DNA of 64,000 nucleotides from Aporhodopirellula rubra. GTDB lineage: Bacteria; Planctomycetota; Planctomycetia; Pirellulales; Pirellulaceae. The notes under the pieces were generated by a model. That model ran no database searches. It had not been told where the DNA came from and saw only the letters and a program-made list of their open reading frames with translations. This document shows, piece after piece, positions 52,751 through 62,423 of this stretch. Each line of letters starts with the position of its first letter. Positions within the stretch are counted from its first letter, which is position 1. Both the position numbers and the translations under genes were made by a program. The stretch covers positions 1 to 64,000 of the forward strand of contig NZ_JACHXU010000024.1 of the NCBI RefSeq assembly GCF_014192335.1, given 5' to 3'.

Positions 52751-53255
52751 TTCGTCGTCTGGTTCGAGTTTCTTATCATGGTTTCCAAAACGCTAACACG
52801 TTCCGAAAAGCTGAAACGGTTTGAGCTAGGTTTTCCACGTCTCTCAGTGAGCATAGTGACCACCCGTTGGTTTCACTAGCGTTGGAAAGGCGGGAGGGTC
52901 GCAGCGAAATTTTGCATTTTTTTTCGTTTGAACTGTTTAGATTTGCGGTCCGCGATTCGTTTATGTGAAAGGGCAACGGAAACCGCGGCGTTTGAAATGA
53001 ATGATTTCGCGAAATCCAATCGTTAGATGTGCACGTCTGTTGGAGTGTTGTCTTGGAATACGATAGTGTCTTCCTGGATGGAGCAATCGGCAGATAATAG
53101 AAGACTGCCAGTGACGATCAGTGCCATCAAAGCAGTTGTCTATCTACAATGTTTCGGAAACGCATGACATTTCGGCGCAGGTTTACTCGCCTCGCGTGCG
53201 ATATCGGATACATCCTCGCTATTAGAACTCCCTCGACTCGATCGTAAATCGCACA
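52751..53255. other. Divergent intergenic region between ribokinase and GH97
   Basis: About 500 bases with a T-rich tract near 52917-52926. It must hold promoters for both genes. No other feature was recognised. Confidence 0.35.
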
Positions 53256-55157
53256 ATGAAATACCCCGTTATTGTACTCTTGTGTGGATTTCTCTCGATT
53301 TCGATATCCGATGTCTCGGGCAAGGAATACTCGGTTTCATCCCCGGACGGTCAGGCCACCGTCAAATTGGGGTGTAGCGACTCAGATCTCGACTATGAGT
53401 TGAGCTGGAATGGACAAACGCTGATCGAGAAATCGCCGCTGTCGATTTTGACGCGTCCACGATACAAAGTTTTGTCGGTCGAAACCAAAATGATCGACGA
53501 ATGTTGGAAGCCTGTCTGGGGGGCCTTCTCCCAGATCCGTGACCACGCCAACGAGCTGGTGCTGAAACTCGAGATTTCAGGCGTTGAGGTTGAGCTGAAG
53601 TGCCGCGTTTACAACGACGGAATCGGGTTTCGTTTTTCGGCTCCGTCTCAACCGGATCTGCGAGATAAGCGATTTGAACTGTCGGTTGATTATCGGGCAA
53701 AGTGCGAGTTCAGCGCGTACTGGGGCGAAGCCGGATCGCGGTCGCCATCGGGGCCGATTCGATCCAACGCCATGGGCCGATCGCGAGCGAAAATGGTCGC
53801 GTTGCCTTTCGTCATGCATCTCGATAGCGGCCAATGGGTTGCCTTGCTGGAATCGGATTTGTATTCCGCCGAGTTGTTTAAAACGGGACGATTTTTAATC
53901 AAACCAAACACGTCGACGATCCAAAGTGTCGCTCGATTCACCCCGCGAAACGACGGGTTTATCACCCCGTGGAAAGTCGTTCTTTTCGGCAACCAAGCTG
54001 GCGATCTGCTGACCAACGTTGTGGCATTGAATCTCGCGGCACCGTGCAAAATGCAGGATGCGAGTTGGATCCAGCCGGGGAAGGGGCTTTGGGATTGGCG
54101 GATTCACGGTTACGACAATGGTTCGTTTGAATACGGGATCGACACCCGTAGCTACCTTCGTCAGATTGATTTCTGCGTTGCTCATGAAATCGAATACCTA
54201 ACGATCGATGACTACTGGTTCACGTCAGCGAAAGACGGCCAATTGGAAGTCTCGCCAGACGTCGATATCGAAGCAGTCATCCGATATGCAAATGACCACG
54301 GCGTGCGCGTGATGTTGTATTACGATGAGCACAAAGGGAAATTCGGTGACGATCGCATCTTTGATCATTACGCTCATCTCGGTGCGGTTGGAATCAAGTA
54401 CGGATTTCGAGGAAACAACGTCCCCTTCACGAGACAGGCCATTCGAGCAGCCGCTGATGCAAAGCTGATGGTTTTCTTTCACGACGGGCCCGTACCAATG
54501 GTCGGCGTCGAACGAACGATGCCGAACATGATCTCACGTGAATATGGTCACGGCCAACAAGATGCTCGCCGCGTCTTTACACCAAAGACGTTTTTGAAGA
54601 CAGCGATGATCAATGGGTTGGTAGGTCCGCTCGATCTTTCTAACGGCAACTTTGGGATCGAAAGCATCAATGCTGGCGAACGGATGAAGGGCCCGAAAGA
54701 GAAAAACAGCTACGTTACGACCGTCGTGAGTGAAGTCGCGCGGTGCCTGATTATCAACAGCGCTCTGGTGACGTTGCCCGACGCGCCTGAAGAATACGAC
54801 AAGAAAGCCGACCTGTTTGACTTTCTCGAGCAGATGCCCGTGACGTGGGATGACACGAAAGTTCCCAACTGCCAGATGGGCGAATTCCTGACGGTGGCCC
54901 GTCGCTCCGGCGATGTTTGGTTCGTCGGCAGTGTTAACAGCGAGTCGCATGCCCGCGAAATTTCAATCCAGCTGGATTTTCTGACAGAGGGGATCAGCTA
55001 CGAGGCCAAATTGTATCGGGACACCGAAGAGACCGATGGCATTACCAACCCTGAGTCCTACGAAGTGGTGACTCGAACGGTTGAAAGCGGGCAATCGCTT
55101 TCGATCAATATGGCGTTGGGCGGAGGGCACGCCATGATACTGACGCCGATACCATAG
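53256..55157 (+). CDS. GH97 glycoside hydrolase, secreted, inverting-type
   Basis: A 633-residue protein from ATG 53256 with a Sec signal (MKYPVIVLLCGFLSISISDVSG). The N-terminal beta-domain (24-260) holds the VSSPDGQ opening. The barrel (about 280-530) has LWDWR, TIDDYWF and RTMPNMISREYGHGQQD (Glu429). At the nucleophile position of retaining GH97 galactosidases (VDF) this protein reads GIKYGFRG (380-386) with no Asp; inverting SusB-like glucosidases also lack it. LPDAPEEYDK and VTWDDTKV complete the family pattern. Likely an alpha-glucosidase or similar acting outside the cytoplasm, calcium-dependent in the family. The first gene of a plus-strand run leading to GH116 and sulfatases. Confidence 0.92.
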   Translation: MKYPVIVLLCGFLSISISDVSGKEYSVSSPDGQATVKLGCSDSDLDYELSWNGQTLIEKSPLSILTRPRYKVLSVETKMIDECWKPVWGAFSQIRDHANELVLKLEISGVEVELKCRVYNDGIGFRFSAPSQPDLRDKRFELSVDYRAKCEFSAYWGEAGSRSPSGPIRSNAMGRSRAKMVALPFVMHLDSGQWVALLESDLYSAELFKTGRFLIKPNTSTIQSVARFTPRNDGFITPWKVVLFGNQAGDLLTNVVALNLAAPCKMQDASWIQPGKGLWDWRIHGYDNGSFEYGIDTRSYLRQIDFCVAHEIEYLTIDDYWFTSAKDGQLEVSPDVDIEAVIRYANDHGVRVMLYYDEHKGKFGDDRIFDHYAHLGAVGIKYGFRGNNVPFTRQAIRAAADAKLMVFFHDGPVPMVGVERTMPNMISREYGHGQQDARRVFTPKTFLKTAMINGLVGPLDLSNGNFGIESINAGERMKGPKEKNSYVTTVVSEVARCLIINSALVTLPDAPEEYDKKADLFDFLEQMPVTWDDTKVPNCQMGEFLTVARRSGDVWFVGSVNSESHAREISIQLDFLTEGISYEAKLYRDTEETDGITNPESYEVVTRTVESGQSLSINMALGGGHAMILTPIP

Positions 55158-55918
55158 ACCGACATCCCGGCGAACGCTCACTCGTAGCGATCGAGCTTGG
55201 CAGATTTGGGCGGCATGCCTCCGTGGCAGGGTTCGCGATAACGTCGAAGGGAACTGCTCTTGAAAAGCGTCAATTGAACGCATTTGCTTGTCGCAATTCA
55301 TCAAAGCAATGTCGCAAGTCGCGATTGAATGGCGGCTGCAATGGACGAGCATGTGCATTGCGATTTTGGCGAGATCATCCGCCTCTTTTGGGAGCGTTTT
55401 GCGTTGGCATTTGAAACGGCGTAGCGTGTCGCATTTCCGTTGCATGTCGCGTATCGAGGTTCCGTCATGCCCCGTGATCGTCGAGCCACGATTGGGAACT
55501 TTCAATTTTCAGCAGACGGTATCGTTTTAACAGGTCATCCGAGCGAATGAAGTTCAACTGCTCTTTTCGAGTTTTTATCGCCGTGCACCAGTTGCTGATT
55601 GTGTCAGGTGGCATCACTTCGGGTGACGACCCGATGGAAGCCTCGATTCTCGCAAAAGCGGACCGGCCTTGGTTTGCCCAATTTATGGTGGGTGAACCCA
55701 TTGTCGCGGGCATTTAGGAGAAATCGAAAGCGGGTCGTGTCCTGCGACGTTCTGTCAAACCCATCGAAATTCGAGCGTAGGCGATTCAATTTGACCAGGA
55801 ATGAATGAGATAACACGAAGTCATTTTCGCTTCTATTAATGGTGCCTGGAAGGCACACTCGTTGGTTGAAAAGCCCTGCCGAACAATCCCCGCGTGCCAC
55901 AGCAATCGCGAACTAATC
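55158..55918. other. Intergenic region between GH97 and GH116
   Basis: About 760 bases. A minus-strand frame (55465-55713) codes for 82 residues with a protein-like end (DDLLKRYRLLKIESSQSWL), but no family was recognised and it has no ribosome binding site; it may be a remnant. The other frames are chance. Confidence 0.35.
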
Positions 55919-58660
55919 ATGAATCAATCCACTTCAAAATTGAACGTCGTCGATAGCTGTTGCTCCGATGCGCAGTGTTGTTCGCCTAAATCAACTGGTC
56001 GTCGCGGATTTATTAAGGCGACGGGGCTATCTGCTGCGATGCTGCTCGCCGGGCGCAGCGGTGTGATGGCGGGCCCCTTTTCGGACAGTGAATTGGATCA
56101 TCCGATCCCGGCGGATAAGAAGCTGAGTAAGCAGTGGATTGAAAGCCTCTATGCACGCGGCAATCCGATGACAGCTACGGGGGACGATTTGAAGTACATC
56201 GGCATGCCGATCAATGGTATTTGTACCGGACAGGTTTATCTCGGCGGTGATGGACGATTGTGGCGTTGGAATTTGGACGGGGCTCGTGACTTTAAGAAGG
56301 AAACGCCGAAGGGGCCACGATTTTTGGAGCCGGATGTTGCCGCGAGTCCGATGAGTCAAGGGTTTGCGCTGCAAGTCCACGGTGTCGGGTCAGAGAAAAC
56401 GCATACTCTCGATGAGCACGGTTTTGCGGATGTGACGTTCACAAACCACTTCCCGATGGCGACGGTGGACTATGTCGACCCGGACTGCCCCGTGAGCGTC
56501 AAACTCGAAGCGTGCACGCCTTTCATTCCGCTTAATCGCGATGATTCGAGTTATCCAGTGATCGTGATGCGTTATACCATCACGAATACATCTGATAGCG
56601 AGCAAGAGGTTGTGATCGCGGGATGGATTGAAAACTTTTCGAACCGCAAGTCCGGGATAAAAGCGAAGGGCAAAAAACATTGCGTTTATCGCGAGCTGGA
56701 AGGTATTTCAACCGTTGAGTGCTTCGCGAATTTGGACAATGCGAAGCTCAAACGATCCGCGGACTATGGCAACATCGCGTTGGGATTGCTCGGCGACGAC
56801 CGGCCGACGATCGTTGACATTGATCGCGGACAGCCTGGCGCCGATGGGATTTTTGATACCAGGTCAAACGAGGTAGAACATCGACAGGTGAGCACTCGCG
56901 ATTTCGATCAACGCGGATTTGCCGCCATGGGGAAGACGTTGTCAATTGGGCCAGGCGAGTCGGAAACGGTTACCTTTACATTGTCGTGGCGATTCCCGAA
57001 CGTCGAGTACAGCCGAGTGTTCGGCAAGAAAACTTCGCTCGGAATAAATCACTACGCGACGCAGTTTCCAACGGCTGCCGATGCAGCTCGAACGGTCGCA
57101 GCGAAGCAGGAGGAACTGCTCGGTGCCACTCAGATGTGGACGGATACATGGTATGACTCGACGCTTCCCTATTGGTTTTTGGAACGCACTTTCGTGACGC
57201 TGAACTGCGTGCAAACGCATACAGGACAGCGTCTGGCAAAGGGACAGGAACCGGAACACTACAATTTTGACGAAGGGGTCAAGTGTTGCCCGGGGAATTG
57301 CACTCACGTTTGGCATTACGCGCAGGGCCTCTCGCGGATTTTTCCTCAGATCGAACGAGAAAATCGAGATCAGGTCGAGTATGGATTGGGGTTTGATTCT
57401 AAAACTGGCAGCATTCGTTTTCGCTATACCGATCCCAAATTTGGTGACGCCATTGATGGAAACTGCGGCACGATTCTGCGTGTGCTGCGTGAGAGCCAAA
57501 TGTCTGATGACCATGCGTTCTTACATCGTCTATGGGATCGTACCCGGCTTTCGATGGACCATGTCATCGCGAAATGGGATCCCGATGAGGACGGACTGCT
57601 CGAAGGTTCTCAGCACAACACTCTCGACGAGCCTTGGTTCGGCCAAGTCCACTGGCTCATCAATTTGTATCATGCTGCGTTGAAGGCGTCGGCGGTGATG
57701 GCACGGCAAATGAACGAGCCAAACGTTGCGCGTCGATACGAGGCCATTGTGGCGAAGGGAGTGCCGGGAATGGTTGATCTGCTTTGGAACGACGACTTCG
57801 GCTATTTCATTCACAAACCTGGTCCAGGGAAAGACGAAGGGCACGGTTCCACCAACGGTTGCCACATCGACCAAATACTCGGCGACTCGTGGTTATGGAA
57901 CTTGGGGATCGAGGGAGTGCTGCCCAAAGATAAGGTGCGTCAGACACTTGAGTCTCTATGGAAATACAATTTCGCACCCGACGTCGGTTTGTTTCGTGAA
58001 AAAATGACGGACGGACGTTGGTATGCCGCGGCCGGCAACGCGGGATTGATCATGTGTAGTTTTCCTTATGGCAAAGTCGAGCCGAAGAGCGGGAAGAAGA
58101 GCTACGCGGGATATCTAAACGAGTGCATGACGGGGTTTGAGTGGCAGGTCGCCGCACACATGATTTGGGAAGGCATGGTCGAGAAAGGCCTCGCTATCGG
58201 TAAGGCAATTTATGACCGGTATTTGCCGCAAGATCGCAATCCGTACAACGAGGTTGAGTGTAGCGATCATTATTCCCGTGCGATGGCGAGTTACGGTGCG
58301 TATCTTGCAATATGTGGCTACCGCTACGATGGCCCGCAACAACGGCTCGCATTCGCGCCGCGATTGACACCGAATCGTTTTCGTGCCGCATTCACCACTG
58401 CTACCGGGTGGGGCAGTTTCTCACAAACCGCCGGTGACGGAAAACAAGCAGCATCGATTGACCTCCGCTACGGGACCCTCGACTTGAAAGAACTGAGTCT
58501 TGATCGCGTTGAAGGCGTTGCGCCGAATCAAGTCAACGTGGTTGTTGATGCAGGTCCGATTTCGACAACATTCCAACAAGTGAAAGATCGCTATGTGATA
58601 CAGTTTGATTCACGCGTGCGTCTGAACGCCGGACAGAAGATGGAGATTCAGATGACGTGA
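55919..58660 (+). CDS. GH116 beta-glucosidase/glucosylceramidase-like, Tat-exported
   Basis: A 913-residue protein from ATG 55919 (an upstream frame adds 19 residues). The N-terminus has a Cys-rich element (SCCSDAQCCS) and then a Tat signal (GRRGFIKATGLSAAMLLAG). Domain 1 is the GBA2-like beta domain (about 60-380; GMPINGICTGQVYLGGDGRLWRWN). Domain 2 is an (alpha/alpha)6 barrel: CCPGNCTHVWHY, the nucleophile motif LLEGSQHNTLD (Glu562) and CHIDQILGDSW (Asp651, the likely acid/base). The family includes beta-glucosidases, xylosidases and human GBA2. It probably attacks beta-linked glucose or similar in oligosaccharides or glycolipids, in the periplasm or outside. Followed by sulfatases, so it may work on sulfated glycans. 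Confidence 0.92.
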   Translation: MNQSTSKLNVVDSCCSDAQCCSPKSTGRRGFIKATGLSAAMLLAGRSGVMAGPFSDSELDHPIPADKKLSKQWIESLYARGNPMTATGDDLKYIGMPINGICTGQVYLGGDGRLWRWNLDGARDFKKETPKGPRFLEPDVAASPMSQGFALQVHGVGSEKTHTLDEHGFADVTFTNHFPMATVDYVDPDCPVSVKLEACTPFIPLNRDDSSYPVIVMRYTITNTSDSEQEVVIAGWIENFSNRKSGIKAKGKKHCVYRELEGISTVECFANLDNAKLKRSADYGNIALGLLGDDRPTIVDIDRGQPGADGIFDTRSNEVEHRQVSTRDFDQRGFAAMGKTLSIGPGESETVTFTLSWRFPNVEYSRVFGKKTSLGINHYATQFPTAADAARTVAAKQEELLGATQMWTDTWYDSTLPYWFLERTFVTLNCVQTHTGQRLAKGQEPEHYNFDEGVKCCPGNCTHVWHYAQGLSRIFPQIERENRDQVEYGLGFDSKTGSIRFRYTDPKFGDAIDGNCGTILRVLRESQMSDDHAFLHRLWDRTRLSMDHVIAKWDPDEDGLLEGSQHNTLDEPWFGQVHWLINLYHAALKASAVMARQMNEPNVARRYEAIVAKGVPGMVDLLWNDDFGYFIHKPGPGKDEGHGSTNGCHIDQILGDSWLWNLGIEGVLPKDKVRQTLESLWKYNFAPDVGLFREKMTDGRWYAAAGNAGLIMCSFPYGKVEPKSGKKSYAGYLNECMTGFEWQVAAHMIWEGMVEKGLAIGKAIYDRYLPQDRNPYNEVECSDHYSRAMASYGAYLAICGYRYDGPQQRLAFAPRLTPNRFRAAFTTATGWGSFSQTAGDGKQAASIDLRYGTLDLKELSLDRVEGVAPNQVNVVVDAGPISTTFQQVKDRYVIQFDSRVRLNAGQKMEIQMT

Positions 58661-59069
58661 ATAAGTAACCCGTATCCTGATGATTGATGGTGCGAACACT
58701 CGCCATTTCGTTGAAAACTCGCTCAGTTAGTACGCCCGACTGCAATGCAACACGCTCGATGTATAGAATTGATGGCTAATGACGCACTTGAAAACGAATC
58801 TGTTGTGTCCCAGATCGTGAAAGGTGGCGTGCCGTTCCTTAATCGGAGCGAGAGGCCCCGTGCTGGTTTGCGATGTCGCAGTGATATTTCCGAACACTCA
58901 TGAACTCGGATGAATGTTGTTCGGGTGAGGTCCCCTTCGGCTCACATTGTTTTCCTTAATCATAAGTCACCGCAGCATTCGAGTTGACTCGACCGCGTTG
59001 TGAGCCGCTTAAAGATCAAATTGCCAACAGAAACGTTACGAATTCCCTCGAAAGACAAACGAATCCCGC
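58661..59069. other. Intergenic region before sulfatase
   Basis: About 410 bases between GH116 and the third sulfatase. No gene or clear regulatory site was seen. It is long enough to hold a promoter. Confidence 0.35.
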
Positions 59070-60554
59070 ATGAACAACTCAGCTCGCTTTCGCATCGTCG
59101 CGCTCGTGCTACTGTTACTTACTTCTTCCGCAGTGTCACATGCAGGTGCGGCGGTGTCTTCCCCTACCCGACCACCCAACGTCGTCGTCTTTCTCGTTGA
59201 TGACCTGGGGTATATGGACGTTGGTGCGAACAACCCGGATTGCTTCTACGACACGCCGAACATCGGTCGACTATCCCAATCAGGAATGCGGTTTACCGAT
59301 GGTTATGCCGCGAACCCGGTCTGTTCACCGACGCGTTACAGTCTGATGACGGGGAAGTATCCGACTCGCGTCCAAGCGACAAATTTCTTTTCGGGGATGC
59401 GTGGCGGTACTTTCAAACCTGCTCCGCTGAACAATCATATGCCGATCGAGGAAATCACGATCGCGGAAGCGTTGAAGACGAAAGGCTATGCGACCTTCTT
59501 CGCGGGGAAATGGCATCTCGGTGAATCCGAAGAGTACTACCCACAAAACCAGGGGTTTGATGTCAACATTGGCGGATATAGCCGTGGAGGTCCTTATTCC
59601 GGAAAACGCTATTTCGGACCATTCGAAAACCCACAAATGGAAGTCGAGAGTCCCGAGGGTGATCACTTGCCCGATCGATTGGCTCGTGACACGGCAAAGT
59701 TTATCGACGAGCACAAAGACGAACCGTTCTTGGCTTACCTCGCGTTCTACTCCGTTCACACACCTTTGATGGGACGTCCCGATTTGGTCGAAAAATACAA
59801 AGAGAAATCCGAAGCGGTCGAGGGCGAAGAGTTCGCAGACGAAGAGCAGGTCATCGGTAAGAAGCCGCGTAAGGTTCGTGTTTTGCAAAAGCACGCCGTC
59901 TACGCCGCGATGGTCGAGGCGATGGATCAAGCCGTCGGGAAGGTCCTCAAACAGATCGAAGATTCGGGGCTCGAAGACAATACCATTGTTGTGTTCACGT
60001 CTGACAACGGTGGCCTCTCAACGTCAGAAGGAAGCCCGACGAGCAACCTGCCGCTTCGCGGAGGCAAAGGTTGGGTTTATGAAGGTGGCGTTCGTGAACC
60101 GTGGATCGTGCGTTATCCAGGCGTGACGAAACCGGGGTCGGAATCGTCGACACCGATCTGTTCGATCGACTTGCTGCCAACGATTGCGTCCGCTGCGGGT
60201 GTTGAAATCGAGCATTCGATCGACGGAATCGATATCCGCCCAGCACTCGAAGGGGGGGCGCTCGATCGTGACGCACTGTACTGGCACTACCCACACTACA
60301 GCAATCAAGGCGGTATCCCGGGCGGTGCGATCCGGGTTGGGAAGTACAAACTGTTCGAACGCTACGAGGACGGGCGGGTTCATCTGTACGATTTGGAAGC
60401 CGACCTTAGCGAGAGCAAAGACCTCGCGGCAGAAATGCCGGAACGGGTTCAACAGATGCGAAAGAAACTTCATGCGTGGTACCAGGACGTCGACGCGAAG
60501 TTTTTGCAACCCAAAGAGGGCCGGCAGCCCTGGAAGCCAGAGTATCTTCAATAG
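59070..60554 (+). CDS. Secreted arylsulfatase-type sulfatase
   Basis: A 494-residue protein from ATG 59070 with a Sec signal (FRIVALVLLLLTSSAVSHAGA). VVVFLVDDLGYMDVG has the metal-binding Asp pair; the signature is CSPTR (Cys85-Arg89), Cys-type. GKWHLGESEEYYP and FTSDNGGLS follow. It resembles the arylsulfatase A-like group that acts on sulfated sugars. The next gene in the same direction, 116 bases on, is another sulfatase, so the two may share a transcript. The substrate is probably a sulfate ester in an algal polysaccharide. Confidence 0.94.
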   Translation: MNNSARFRIVALVLLLLTSSAVSHAGAAVSSPTRPPNVVVFLVDDLGYMDVGANNPDCFYDTPNIGRLSQSGMRFTDGYAANPVCSPTRYSLMTGKYPTRVQATNFFSGMRGGTFKPAPLNNHMPIEEITIAEALKTKGYATFFAGKWHLGESEEYYPQNQGFDVNIGGYSRGGPYSGKRYFGPFENPQMEVESPEGDHLPDRLARDTAKFIDEHKDEPFLAYLAFYSVHTPLMGRPDLVEKYKEKSEAVEGEEFADEEQVIGKKPRKVRVLQKHAVYAAMVEAMDQAVGKVLKQIEDSGLEDNTIVVFTSDNGGLSTSEGSPTSNLPLRGGKGWVYEGGVREPWIVRYPGVTKPGSESSTPICSIDLLPTIASAAGVEIEHSIDGIDIRPALEGGALDRDALYWHYPHYSNQGGIPGGAIRVGKYKLFERYEDGRVHLYDLEADLSESKDLAAEMPERVQQMRKKLHAWYQDVDAKFLQPKEGRQPWKPEYLQ

Positions 60555-60670
60555 GAATCCGAGTCGCCGGTTCCGGGTGATTCGGTCGCCGTGTCTGACG
60601 GCTCGCTCCGCCGAATGGGGCGGGCGGTTTCTCATGTCCCCAAATTCATGTCTCGCTTTTCTAGCTGATT

Positions 60671-62215
60671 ATGTTCGATCGACGACTTCTGATCTGTTGC
60701 GTTCTTGTTGCGTGCTGGGCCGCTGATGTGGCTTTGCCGATCCGAAATGTCAACGCCGAAACCGTGGAAATTCGTCCGCCGAACATCGTATTGATCCTGG
60801 CGGACGATCTCGGATACGGCGATATTCAGTGTTTGAATCCAGACAAGGGGAAAATCGCAACACCTGCCATCGATCGATTGGCTCAACAGGGGATTCGTTT
60901 TACTGACGCGCATTCGACATCTTCGGTTTGCACTCCGACGCGTTACAGCATTTTGACGGGACGATACAACTGGCGAACGACGCTACAGCGGTTCGTTCTG
61001 TACGGTTACAGTCCACCGATGATTGAGGAAGGACGCCCGACTGTCGCGGACCTTCTCAAACGAGAAGGCTACGCGACCGCAGCCATCGGGAAGTGGCATG
61101 TCGGAATGAACATTCCGCTCACTGACGACCGCCCGGTGAAAGGACACAATCCGCAGAATATCGATTGGTCGGGTACCATCAGCGGCGGACCGACCGAACG
61201 TGGGTTCGACTACTATTTCGGCATCTCCGCTTCGTTGGACATGACGCCGTATATCTACATTGAGAACGACCGCTTCGTCGGTGAAGGTAGTGTCGTGAAA
61301 GCGTTCGGTTTTCGCAAAGGCCCCGCGGAACCTGATTTCGAAGCCGTCGATGTTCTGCCAATGACGGCTTCGAAGACGATCGAATTCATCAACGGACAAT
61401 CCGCATCGAAACCGTTCTTTGCATACGTTGCGCTGACGTCCCCTCATACTCCCGTCGTTCCGTCGAAAGAATGGGAAGGCAAAAGCGAACTGGGACGTTA
61501 CGGTGATTTTGTGATGCAAACCGATGCGGTCGTTGGCGAAATCGTCGATGCCATCGACGCTGCCGGTTTCGGTGACAATACGCTGGTGCTTTTCACGAGT
61601 GACAATGGTTGCTCCAAAACAGCCAAAATTCCAGACCTGCAATCAAAGGGGCATTATCCGAGTGCGCATTTGCGAGGTTCCAAAGGCGACCTTTGGGACG
61701 GTGGACATCGCATCCCAATGATCGCGCGGTGGCCGGCGGTGATCGCGCCAGGCAGCGTTTCGGATGAATTGATTTGTCAATCCGATTGCATGGCAACGTT
61801 TGCGGACATGATTGATGTACGCGTGCCGGAGAACGCTGGGGAGGACAGCGTTAGTTTTCTGCCCGCGTTGCGAGGTCAGTCGATCCAATCGAGTCGAGCC
61901 GGCCTGATTCATCATTCCATTGACGGGTATTTCTCATATCGTCAGGGAAAGTGGAAATTGTTGCTGGCGAAGGGATCGGGCGGTCTCACTTCGCCACGCG
62001 AATACGAGGTCTCGGGAGGAAGCCCGATCGCGCAGTTGTACGACATGGAGGCCGATCCCGGCGAGTCGAACAATCTGTATGAATCAAATCCTGAGGTCGT
62101 TAAGCGATTGCTCGAGCAACTCACCTCCGATATCGAGCGCGGACGCAGTACTGAGGGCGCTCCCGCAAAGAACGATATCGAAAATATCGTTCTTTGGAAG
62201 CAGCCGAAGAAGTGA
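60671..62215 (+). CDS. Secreted arylsulfatase-type sulfatase
   Basis: A 514-residue sulfatase from ATG 60671 with a signal peptide (LLICCVLVACWAADVALP). NIVLILADDLGYGDI provides the metal-site Asp pair; the signature is CTPTR (Cys87-Arg91). GKWHVGMNIPLTDDR and FTSDNGC follow, and the end contains LYDMEADPGESNNL, usual in arylsulfatases. The C-terminal codons hold a perfect 12-base inverted repeat. Same direction as the preceding sulfatase. The position of the sulfate it removes is not known. Confidence 0.94.
   Translation: MFDRRLLICCVLVACWAADVALPIRNVNAETVEIRPPNIVLILADDLGYGDIQCLNPDKGKIATPAIDRLAQQGIRFTDAHSTSSVCTPTRYSILTGRYNWRTTLQRFVLYGYSPPMIEEGRPTVADLLKREGYATAAIGKWHVGMNIPLTDDRPVKGHNPQNIDWSGTISGGPTERGFDYYFGISASLDMTPYIYIENDRFVGEGSVVKAFGFRKGPAEPDFEAVDVLPMTASKTIEFINGQSASKPFFAYVALTSPHTPVVPSKEWEGKSELGRYGDFVMQTDAVVGEIVDAIDAAGFGDNTLVLFTSDNGCSKTAKIPDLQSKGHYPSAHLRGSKGDLWDGGHRIPMIARWPAVIAPGSVSDELICQSDCMATFADMIDVRVPENAGEDSVSFLPALRGQSIQSSRAGLIHHSIDGYFSYRQGKWKLLLAKGSGGLTSPREYEVSGGSPIAQLYDMEADPGESNNLYESNPEVVKRLLEQLTSDIERGRSTEGAPAKNDIENIVLWKQPKK
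62167..62195. other. Perfect 12-base inverted repeat at the sulfatase 3' end
   Basis: AAAGAACGATAT (62167-62178) pairs with ATATCGTTCTTT (62184-62195) around the loop CGAAA. It lies within codons near the stop (62213-62215). Too A/T-rich for a standard terminator and no T-run follows beyond TTT. It may slow degradation of the transcript or bind a regulator. Confidence 0.6.
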
Positions 62216-62423
62216 AGGCTTTGCATGATCGATGGCCAGGTTTGACGAGGCGCTAGTGCGGGGTGTTTCGCTGCCGCGCCAATCGTCATGACATGGTTGG
62301 CCGGTTTCCAAAGTGATCAATTCCGACGGCCTGCGCATTCTCAGACGCATGCCTGCGAGTTAGTGTACAGGAACGTGTTTTGCTCGCACGTTCTTCGCTA
62401 CGCATACCGCCAATGGCGCCCCC

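Noticed and set aside
60983-61642. Minus-strand frame of 219 codons under the fourth sulfatase
   Set aside because: Same reason: a shadow of the sulfatase gene, compositionally unlike a protein.
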